A stretch of DNA of 9,730 nt from contig JALVTX010000088.1 in NCBI GenBank assembly GCA_027035825.1, positions 1 to 9,730 on the forward strand, in the 5' to 3' direction. A program made the translations under genes and the position numbers. Within the stretch, counting starts at the first letter, position 1; each line of letters begins with the position of its first letter. Source of the stretch: Mariprofundaceae bacterium. Lineage in GTDB: Bacteria; Pseudomonadota; Zetaproteobacteria; Mariprofundales; Mariprofundaceae. Positions 1 to 7,474 of this stretch are shown here, piece after piece. The notes beneath the pieces were generated by a model, which did no database searches, had not been told where the DNA came from, and was given only the letters and a program-made list of their open reading frames with translations.

Positions 1-120
1 CTGTTCTCCAAGGAGGTGCATGGCGTGCGTCGGGTGTATAGAGTGCCGAGCTGGGGAGGCGTGGCGGAGCCCATCACCTCGCCCAACGAGGACGCATCAG
101 ACCCCGCCTGGTCGCATTGA
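1..120 (+). CDS. tolB: TolB C-terminal end (partial)
   Basis: The open frame runs from the first base to a TGA at 118-120, giving 39 residues that end in DPAWSH. TolB beta-propellers typically finish with a blade ending in a similar PAWSP-type motif, and the segment VYRVPSWGG fits a propeller strand. TolB is the periplasmic protein that links the Tol motor complex to Pal. The immediate downstream neighbours pal and cpoB support the call strongly, since tolB-pal-cpoB is a classic order. Only the tail is visible, so the identity rests on context plus a short match; another propeller protein is the alternative. Confidence 0.78.
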   Translation: MFSKEVHGVRRVYRVPSWGGVAEPITSPNEDASDPAWSH

Positions 121-161
121 CGCCTTGAGCGACAACCGTGACCGGACGGACAACAAAGGAA

Positions 162-167
162 GGGAGG
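162..167 (+). promoter_or_regulatory. Shine-Dalgarno site of pal
   Basis: GGGAGG lies 6 nt before the ATG at 174. It decides the pal start in favour of this ATG over the in-frame ATG at 138, which has no comparable site. Confidence 0.75.
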
Positions 168-173
168 AAACCC

Positions 174-671
174 ATGAAAATGAAACGTTATTCCAGCATT
201 GGACTGGCCATGATCGCCGCCTGCGGCCTGATGTTCGCCGGCTGCGCCAAGAAAACCACGACGGAGCCGAACACCAAGCCGGTTTCGACTGCCGCCAACA
301 CCGAACCCACGACGAAGCCCGTGAGCAACCAGGTTCCCGAGCCTTCGTCGCACTCGGTCTATTTCTCCTTTGACAGTTCGGATCTGGACGCCGCCGCCCA
401 GAGCATCCTGGACGCCAACGCCGCCTGGCTGAAGGCCAACGCCGACAAGTCCATCACCATCGAGGGCAACTGCGACGAGCGCGGCAGCCGCGAGTACAAC
501 CTGGCGCTGGGTCAGCGCCGCGCCGACGCCGTGAAGGCCTACTTGGTTGACCATGGCGTGGATGCCTCGCGCATCAGCACCGTCTCCTTCGGCGAGGAGC
601 GCCCGGTCTGCCATGGCACGGGCGAGGCCTGCTGGGCGCAGAACCGCCGCGCGGACATCGTTGTTCGCTAA
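174..671 (+). CDS. pal: Peptidoglycan-associated lipoprotein Pal
   Basis: This 165-residue outer-membrane lipoprotein anchors the outer membrane to peptidoglycan and is the partner of TolB in the Tol-Pal system. Residues 1-23 form a lipoprotein signal with a KMKR n-region. The likely lipidated cysteine is Cys24 (FAGC, with an unusual Phe at -3); Cys17 (IAAC) is a weaker alternative. A low-complexity Thr/Pro/Asn tether follows, then an OmpA-C domain from about residue 61 (SVYFSFD) containing NCDERG at 99-104, NLALGQRR, and NRRAD at 157-161, the known peptidoglycan-binding signature. The family often has EGHTDERG, so Cys100 is a variant. Cys146 and Cys153 could form a disulfide in the periplasm, which is inference. 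tolB ends 53 nt upstream. Confidence 0.96.
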   Translation: MKMKRYSSIGLAMIAACGLMFAGCAKKTTTEPNTKPVSTAANTEPTTKPVSNQVPEPSSHSVYFSFDSSDLDAAAQSILDANAAWLKANADKSITIEGNCDERGSREYNLALGQRRADAVKAYLVDHGVDASRISTVSFGEERPVCHGTGEACWAQNRRADIVVR

Positions 672-681
672 GTCCACGGCA

Positions 682-1503
682 TTGACACCCGGGCAGCGGC
701 CACCGGCATCGTCGGTGGCCGTTGCTTTGGTTCTGTGCGCGCTGGCGCTTTCGGCCTGCGCCGGCAAGAAGGAACAGGCCGCCTGGCAGGATGACCGCCA
801 GATGGTGCTCGACCAGCTGGACAAGCTCGCCAGCCGGCAGGCGCAGACCGAGCAGAAGCTGTCGGCCATCGACGAGCGCCTGCTCAAGCTTGAAGAGCGG
901 CTGACCAAACAGGGCTCGGAACAGGAGGCGGAAAAGGCCAGCCTGCTCCAGCTCCGCGCCGACGTGGACGCGCTCAAGCGCAGCGCCGCGCGCAACCGCC
1001 GCACAAGCCGCATCTCCAAGCAGAAACTGGTCAAGAAACTCGACCGCATCGCCAAAACCATCACCGTCCCCGCGCCGGTCGTCGTGCCGGCCGCCACGAA
1101 AGCGGCCCGGCAAGACGAAACGGAGAAGAACGCCTACACGGCCGCCTACCTAGCGCTCAAGAGCGGGCGTTTTGACGAGGCCATCAAGGGTTTCAGGAAG
1201 CTGTTGCACGATTTTCCCAAGGGCAAGTTCGCCGACCAGGCCTGGTACTGGCTGGGCGAAAGTCTTTACGCCAAGCGCGATGTCCGCGCGGCCATCCGCG
1301 CATGGGAAACCCTGGACAAGCGCTATCCGAACAGCGCCAAGCATCCGGTCGCCCTGCTGAAGCTGGGAATTGCCAGGAAGCAGCAAGGGCAACCGGAGCA
1401 GGCGCGGAAAACGCTGGAGCGGCTGGTTCGCCTGCATCCGGACAGCCCGGCGGCCGAAAACGCGCGCAACCAGCTCAAGGCCATGGCCGCCAAGCGCCAT
1501 TGA
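682..1503 (+). CDS. cpoB: Tol-Pal system protein CpoB (YbgF), coiled coil plus TPR
   Basis: CpoB is a periplasmic protein that coordinates outer-membrane constriction with septal cell-wall synthesis through Tol-Pal. The visible layout is a signal peptide, a charged coiled-coil region (about residues 35-110 in this numbering) and a C-terminal block from about residue 151 with TPR-like repeats (AYTAAYLALKSGRFDEAI, WYWLGESLYAKRD, LLKLGIARKQQGQ). The start is uncertain. TTG at 682 gives 273 residues with a basic n-region; GTG at 715 gives a signal lacking positive charge; TTG at 661 overlaps pal. None has a good ribosome site. The signal ends in LSAC, a good lipobox, so this homologue may be a lipoprotein rather than a soluble protein. 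Family identity is firm; start and lipidation are inferences. Confidence 0.88.
   Translation: MTPGQRPPASSVAVALVLCALALSACAGKKEQAAWQDDRQMVLDQLDKLASRQAQTEQKLSAIDERLLKLEERLTKQGSEQEAEKASLLQLRADVDALKRSAARNRRTSRISKQKLVKKLDRIAKTITVPAPVVVPAATKAARQDETEKNAYTAAYLALKSGRFDEAIKGFRKLLHDFPKGKFADQAWYWLGESLYAKRDVRAAIRAWETLDKRYPNSAKHPVALLKLGIARKQQGQPEQARKTLERLVRLHPDSPAAENARNQLKAMAAKRH
693..725 (+). other. Strong hairpin over the cpoB start
   Basis: The arms 693-705 and 713-725 pair over 13 positions with one G-T wobble around a 7-nt loop, GCATCGT. The core GGCCACCG/CGGTGGCC is perfect. TTTGG follows at 726, a poor T-tract. The hairpin starts 21 nt after the pal stop and covers the GTG at 715. It could be a weak or leaky terminator after pal, an mRNA-stabilising structure, or a structure that restricts cpoB translation; sequence alone does not decide. 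Confidence 0.6.
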
Positions 1504-1537
1504 GCCGCATCAAGCATCACGTCCAGCCCAGCCAATC

Positions 1538-2206
1538 ATGCGCGAATCCAGGCGTCGCTTGAGCGGAGCGCTCCGCGTCCACGAAATCTATGACAGCATC
1601 CAGGGCGAAAGCACGCTGGCGGGCATGCCCTGCACGCTGGTGCGCCTGGCCGGGTGTCCGCTTCGCTGCACCTACTGCGATACGCCGCGGGCGCTGTCAT
1701 TCGATGCCGGCGAGATGCGCGACATCGACGACATCGTGGCCGACGTGGCGCGACGAGACCGACCGCTGACGCTGGTGACGGGCGGCGAACCGCTGGCGCA
1801 GAAATCCTCCCTCGACCTGCTGGCAGGGCTGGCCGCGGCGCGGCCCCTCGTCCAGCTGGAAACCTCGGGCGCGTTCGACATTTCGCGCGTGGATGCTCGG
1901 GTGTGGCGCATCCTCGACATCAAGACCCCGGGAAGCGGCGAGGAATCCCGCAACGACTGGAACAATCTTGCGCACCTGAAAGACGGCGACGAAATCAAGG
2001 TGGTCATCTGCGACCGGACGGATTACGACTGGGCGCTGGACATCCTGGATCGCTTCCAGCCGCGCGTGCCGGTGCTGTTTTCGCCGGCCTGGGGCGCAGT
2101 TTCTCCCGCCGAGCTGGCCCAGTGGATCCTGGAGGATCATGCGCCCGTCCGCCTCCAGCTCCAGTGGCACAAGCACATCTGGGGCGCCGAGGCCACCGGC
2201 GTATGA
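1538..2206 (+). CDS. queE: 7-carboxy-7-deazaguanine synthase QueE
   Basis: QueE is a radical-SAM enzyme that converts 6-carboxytetrahydropterin to 7-carboxy-7-deazaguanine in the queuosine precursor pathway. The 222-residue product has the N-terminal IYDSIQGES motif, the radical-SAM cluster CPLRCTYC (Cys40, Cys44, Cys47; CX3CX2C) and the SAM-contacting GGEP at 82-85, followed by the family-like LETSGA and KTPGSGE segments. Length is usual for the family. The start at 1538 is chosen because conserved sequence begins about 12 residues later; no clear ribosome site precedes it. It lies 34 nt after cpoB and overlaps queC by ATGA, implying coupled translation. The cytosolic pathway has no obvious link to Tol-Pal, but this adjacency recurs in Pseudomonas-like genomes. 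Confidence 0.94.
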   Translation: MRESRRRLSGALRVHEIYDSIQGESTLAGMPCTLVRLAGCPLRCTYCDTPRALSFDAGEMRDIDDIVADVARRDRPLTLVTGGEPLAQKSSLDLLAGLAAARPLVQLETSGAFDISRVDARVWRILDIKTPGSGEESRNDWNNLAHLKDGDEIKVVICDRTDYDWALDILDRFQPRVPVLFSPAWGAVSPAELAQWILEDHAPVRLQLQWHKHIWGAEATGV

Positions 2207-2880
2207 CCACGGCCGTGGTGCTGCTCTCCGGCGGGCTGGACTCCAGCACCGCGCTGGCCTGGGCCATCCGCCGCCAGGGCTGGTGTTGCCACAGCATCGC
2301 CTTCGATTACGGCCAGCGGCACCGGCACGAGCTGGCCGCCTCCCGTCGCGTGGCGGAGGCGCTGGGCGTGGCGCGTCACCATGTCATCCGCGTGGACTTG
2401 GCGGCCATTGGCGGCTCGGCGCTGACCGACGAATTCGATGTGCCCAAAGACGCCGAGAACAACGGCATCCCCATCACCTACGTGCCGGCGCGCAACCTCG
2501 TCTTTCTTTCCCTGGCCGCCGCGCTGGCCGAAACGGTGGCGGCGGAGCGCCTCGTTATCGGCGCAAACATTGTGGACTACTCGGGCTATCCCGACTGCCG
2601 CCCGGAGTTCCTCGAAGCCTTCCGCCGCGCGGCCGAGCTGGGCACGAAACGCGGCGTCGAAGGCCATCCGCTGGCGATTGACGCGCCACTGATCCGGATG
2701 TCCAAGGCGGAAATCATTCGCCTGGGCCTGGATCTCGGCCTGGATTACGCGCTGACGCACTCATGCTACGACCCGGCCCCCGACGGTCGGCCGTGCGGCC
2801 ATTGCGATTCCTGCCGCTTCCGCCGGCAAGGATTCGCCGAGCTGGGGCTTGCCGATCCGCTCCCCTACCCGGACGACTGA
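2203..2880 (+). CDS. queC: 7-cyano-7-deazaguanine synthase QueC
   Basis: QueC converts 7-carboxy-7-deazaguanine, the QueE product, to preQ0 (7-cyano-7-deazaguanine) using ATP and ammonia. The 225-residue product shows the N-type ATP pyrophosphatase loop SGGLDS at 9-14, the family-typical FDYGQRHRHEL, and a C-terminal zinc site formed by Cys188, Cys198, Cys201 and Cys204 (CGHCDSC at 198-204). The ATG overlaps the queE stop as ATGA, which fixes the start. The gene ends 33 nt before repeat R1, so R1 is the first structured sequence after this operon. Confidence 0.96.
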   Translation: MTTAVVLLSGGLDSSTALAWAIRRQGWCCHSIAFDYGQRHRHELAASRRVAEALGVARHHVIRVDLAAIGGSALTDEFDVPKDAENNGIPITYVPARNLVFLSLAAALAETVAAERLVIGANIVDYSGYPDCRPEFLEAFRRAAELGTKRGVEGHPLAIDAPLIRMSKAEIIRLGLDLGLDYALTHSCYDPAPDGRPCGHCDSCRFRRQGFAELGLADPLPYPDD

Positions 2881-2913
2881 GCGGGCCGCGGTTGCCTTTG
2901 CGCCGGAAGCATG

Positions 2914-3221
2914 GGCATCTCCGAATCATCCGGCATGGCCGCGACAGCGGCCTTGCGGGATGCCCGTGGGGAACGAGCGCAAAGCGCGAAGCGCGGCGCA
3001 TGGTGGTTCCATGCGCAAGCCGAGCAACGACGCAGACCGCCCGAGCCTTGCGTCCAAGGCCCTGTCCCGAAGGGTTGCGCGCCCCATCAATGCGAACAAT
3101 GCCGCCCTCGCGGCGTCAGGCTCCTTGGCATCGTGGCCAAGACCACGACCGGCGTCGCCTTCCTTGCGATCATCGCGATTGGATGTGCAACGCGGCCTAT
3201 GGCGCATTATTCAGAGATGCC
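2914..3221 (-). mobile_element. MITE-like repeat, copy R1 (308 bp)
   Basis: On the minus strand this matches R2 and R3 over their whole lengths with scattered substitutions. The termini are imperfect inverted repeats: GGCATCTCCGAATCA at 2914 and, read inward from the other end, GGCATCTCTGAATAA. Relative to R2 it carries about 12 extra bases near 2960-2980 and lacks one G in a G-run. The right flank is CTAG (3222-3225) and the left flank CATG (2910-2913), so there is no intact duplication. It contains the shared internal hairpins, including GCGCATGG/CCATGCGC at 2996-3016 and GCCTTG/CAAGGC at 3045-3060. No transposase is encoded. It fills the queC to peroxidase gap and may carry the peroxidase leader. 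Confidence 0.85.
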
Positions 3222-3276
3222 CTAGGCTTTCGTCCAAGGAGTGGCGGGAAATAACGGATCGTGGATCCATGGAGGC

Positions 3277-4317
3277 ATGTTGACGAACCGCACCGCATTC
3301 GCAGCCGCCTTAGCCGCGCTCGCCGCGCTGCTCCTGCCCGCGCAGGCTCCGGCCGCTCCCGTCGCCAATCCCTCCAGCGGCTCGGCCTGGCGGCTGCCGC
3401 CGCCTCCCTACCCCGCCGCCAATCCCTACAACCAAGCCAAGGCCGAGCTCGGCCGCCAGCTGTTCTTCGACCCAAGACTGTCGGGAGATCCATCCCAGGC
3501 CTGCGCCACCTGCCATAACCCGGGACTGGGCTGGGCCGACGGCATGCGGCGCGCCATGGGAGGCAACCGCGCGCTCGGCCGGCACACGCCGTCGCTCTTC
3601 AACCTCGCCTATTTGCGCGCCTTCTTCTGGGACGGGCGGGCGCAAACCCTGGAAGACGCCATCGCCCAGCACATCCTGGCGCCGGTCACCGGCGAATCAT
3701 CGAGCGCCGTGGACATCGAGCGTCGGATCGGAAGCCTTGCCGGCTATCGCGCCGCATTCCGGCAGGCCTTTGAATCTCCGCGGATCACGTTCGACCGCAT
3801 CGTTCAGGCCCTGGCCACGTTCGTGCGCGGCATCGTCAGCCGTGACAGCCCCTTTGACCGGTGGCTGGGTGGCGATGCGACGGCCATGAGCGAGGAAGCC
3901 CGCGAGGGTTTCGCCCTGTTCACGGGCAAGGCCGGCTGCGTGCGCTGCCATTCCGGGCCGGCCTTCACCGATTCGCACTTCCATAACATCGGCCTCAACA
4001 GCGTGGATCCGGGTCACTTCGAGGTCAGCGGTCGTCCCGAGGATCGCAACACCTTCCGCACGCCGGGCCTTCGGAACGTGGCCGCCACGCCGCCCTACAT
4101 GCACAACGGTTCCCTGCCCACGCTGGACGCGGTCATCGAGTTCTTCAATCGCGGCGGCGACCGCATCGGCCCGGGCAACGAGCTGAAACCCCTGGGCCTG
4201 AGCCGGGAGGAGAAGCGTGACTTGCGGGCCTTCCTGGACAGCCTCACCGGCGGCGAAACCGAGATGCCGGTGCCGATCCTGCCGCGCGGCATCATCCGGA
4301 CGGGAGCGAGGCGCTAA
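3277..4317 (+). CDS. Di-heme cytochrome c peroxidase / MauG-like protein
   Basis: The 346-residue product is a secreted periplasmic c-type cytochrome. The family includes bacterial peroxidases that reduce H2O2 and MauG-type enzymes that oxidise protein side chains; which applies here cannot be told. Residues 1-27 are a signal peptide ending in an Ala-Pro-Ala region. Two heme c sites are visible, CATCH at 76-80 and CVRCH at 221-225, with the family motifs RQLFFDPRLSGD, FWDGRA, FRTPGLRN and PYMHNGSLPTL. The start is ambiguous: ATG at 3277 has GGAGG only 1 nt away, TTG at 3280 has GGAGG 4 nt away, and GTG at 3241 would put 12 residues before the signal. Repeat R1 ends 55 nt upstream, and the TAA stop lies within the CTAA duplicated by R2. 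Confidence 0.9.
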   Translation: MLTNRTAFAAALAALAALLLPAQAPAAPVANPSSGSAWRLPPPPYPAANPYNQAKAELGRQLFFDPRLSGDPSQACATCHNPGLGWADGMRRAMGGNRALGRHTPSLFNLAYLRAFFWDGRAQTLEDAIAQHILAPVTGESSSAVDIERRIGSLAGYRAAFRQAFESPRITFDRIVQALATFVRGIVSRDSPFDRWLGGDATAMSEEAREGFALFTGKAGCVRCHSGPAFTDSHFHNIGLNSVDPGHFEVSGRPEDRNTFRTPGLRNVAATPPYMHNGSLPTLDAVIEFFNRGGDRIGPGNELKPLGLSREEKRDLRAFLDSLTGGETEMPVPILPRGIIRTGARR

Positions 4318-4614
4318 GGCATCTCTGAACAACCCGCCATAGGCCGCGTTGCGCATCCAATCGCGATAATCGCAAGGAAGGCGACGCCGGTCGTGGCCGT
4401 AGCCACGATGCCAAGGAGCCTGACGCCGCGAGGGCGGCATTGTGCACATAGATGGGGGTGCGCAACCCTTCGGGACAGGGCCTTGAACGCAAGGCTCGGG
4501 CGGTCTGCGGCGTTGCTCGGCTTGCGCATGGAACCACCATGCGCCGCGCCTCGCGCCTTGCATCCCATCCCGCAAGGCCGCTGTCGCGGCCATGCCGGAT
4601 TGTTCAGAGATGCC
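4318..4614 (+). mobile_element. MITE-like repeat, copy R2 (297 bp) with perfect 4-bp target duplication
   Basis: R2 is the best-preserved copy. The ends are perfect 15-bp inverted repeats, GGCATCTCTGAACAA at 4318-4332 and its complement at 4600-4614, continuing imperfectly to about 23 bp. CTAA flanks it on both sides (4314-4317 and 4615-4618), a direct target-site duplication. The left CTAA supplies the TAA stop of the plus-strand peroxidase, and the right CTAA supplies the TAG stop of the minus-strand DUF4197 gene. No transposase is encoded, so it must have been moved in trans. A 4-bp CTAR target resembles the YTAR target of part of the IS5 family, but family assignment is inference only. 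Confidence 0.9.
4391..4591. other. Cluster of five internal hairpins in R2
   Basis: Five short perfect inverted repeats occur in order: TCGTGGC/GCCACGA (4391-4408), GCCGC/GCGGC (4425-4438), GCCTTG/CAAGGC (4480-4495), GCGCATGG/CCATGCGC (4524-4544) and GGCCGC/GCGGCC (4576-4591). The fourth and fifth are kept in all three copies. The first is kept in R3 (8 bp) and partly in R1, where differences fall at the loop end. The second has one mismatch in R3. The third is kept in R1 with a different loop but has lost its right arm in R3. The pattern suggests a folded RNA or single-stranded DNA form, not coding sequence. Confidence 0.6.
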
Positions 4615-5363
4615 CTAACGAAATACCTTTCGGAGCAGTTCCGTGGTGCGTTCGGCCGGATGATGGCGGATGTTCCGCTCCTCGCGCGCCAGCATCGTGA
4701 ACATCGCGCGCAATGCCTTGTCAGTCACCCATCCGTCCATGTCCACGCGCAGGCGCTCTCCGATCAGCGGCAACGACGCATACTGCCGCTCAAACGAGCG
4801 CCAACTCCGGATCGCGCCGGAGCGCCCCAGCTCCCGGTGGACGATGGGCGCGAATGCGCGGCGCAGCGCGGGCGTCGTCTTTTCCTGGAAATAACGCGTG
4901 ATGGCGTCGTCGCCGCCATGCAGCAGGCACTCCGCATCATGGATGCTGATATTCCGGATGGCGTCATAGAAAATGGGCTTCGCGGCCGGTACCGCCGACT
5001 CGGCGGCCCGGTTCAGGCGCAGATGCAGGCGATCCACCTGATCGCCGAATCCCGCCTGCCGCAAGAGACGCGCCGGCGTTCGCAGGGAGTCGGGCAACGG
5101 GATGCGGAATTCTGGATGATGCCAGAAGCCGTCCTTTCGCCCGAGCCGCTCGACAGCGATGCGGGAACCCTTGCGAAGCGCCTGCTTGAGGCCCTCGACC
5201 AGTTCCCGGCTGCTCAGTCCCGGGTCCGGGCGCCCGCCGGCTCCCATCCGCTGCAAGCCCTCCAGGGCGTCGTCCATCCATCCCGCCGGCGCCGGCGCGG
5301 GCCACAGGATGAACAGCATCCCCGCTGCCAGGGCTGGCGGCCACCGGCGGAAAATGGCCCGAA

Positions 5364-5367
<4 letters not shown>
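4615..5367 (-). CDS. DUF4197 family secreted protein
   Basis: The 250-residue product matches DUF4197 in recalled segments: GLKQALRKGSRIAVERLG, IPLPDSLR, RLNRAAESAVP, AKPIFYDAIR, GGDDAITRYF, and the C-terminal ARTTELLRKVF-like end. The function of this family is unknown to me. The start is TTG at 5367, which overlaps the icd stop as TTGA and gives a good signal peptide (basic RAIFRRW, hydrophobic core, APAPA before Gly29), so a periplasmic location is likely. No strong ribosome site is seen, so coupled translation from icd is plausible. Its TAG stop comes from the right-hand CTAA duplication of repeat R2. An upstream start inside icd is possible but would put the signal internally. Confidence 0.85.
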
Positions 5368-7109
<1,742 letters not shown>

Positions 7110-7115
7110 GGTTTT

Positions 7116-7445
7116 TTATTCCTTTTCGCGATGTTGTTGGCGTTGCTTGATGCGGGCGGCCCGCTGGGCTTCGCGGCGCGCGCGCAGGGCGCGCTGACGG
7201 GCCTCCTCGAAGCGTTGCTCGTCAATGGCTCTGGCCGCCTTTTCCAACATCTCCTCGGCGCTGTGCAGCATGCGCTCGGCCTCGGGGCTCTCGCCGGGCA
7301 TGGACCTGGCGGTCTGGATGGCGGCGCGGGCGGCGGCCATCTGCTGGGCCGGCGGACTGGTGGCGCAGGCCGCCAGCATCAGGGCGGTCAGGGCAATGCC
7401 AAGCCGCACAATGCCATGCCAGGACGTTCGCATGGCTTGTATCAT
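7116..7445 (-). CDS. Small DUF4398-like lipoprotein
   Basis: The 109-residue product has a basic n-region, a hydrophobic core and the lipobox LAAC with the predicted lipidated Cys27. The mature part is Ala/Glu/Arg-rich and helical, with SPPAQQMAAARAAIQTAR followed by repeats of the EEMLEKAARAIDEQRFEEAR kind, as in DUF4398 lipoproteins. The role of that family is not known to me; envelope attachment is inferred from the signal. The start at 7445 has AAGG 4 nt upstream; ATG at 7433 is the alternative. It lies 29 nt after aspS and 6 nt before icd, so it probably shares their transcript. Confidence 0.82.
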   Translation of the reverse strand: MIQAMRTSWHGIVRLGIALTALMLAACATSPPAQQMAAARAAIQTARSMPGESPEAERMLHSAEEMLEKAARAIDEQRFEEARQRALRARREAQRAARIKQRQQHREKE

Positions 7446-7474
7446 CGAACCTTGGCGGGCCTTTGTAAAGCCTG

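Noticed and set aside
3100..3225. Conserved small membrane peptide (segment GVAFLAIIAIG, ending SEMP) encoded at one end of all three repeats
   Set aside because: The frame recurs and stops at a TAG supplied by the target site, but most differences between R1 and R3 change the amino acid, a G-run indel shifts the frame in R2, and no common start or ribosome site exists.
3261..3272. Small inverted repeat GGATC/GATCC before the peroxidase as an operator
   Set aside because: A 5-bp arm pair with a 3-nt gap is easily expected by chance and has no further support.
2914..4614. R1 and R2 as inverted ends of a composite transposon carrying the peroxidase gene
   Set aside because: R2 has its own perfect CTAA duplication, showing it inserted alone, and the outer flanks of the supposed composite (CATG and CTAA) do not match.
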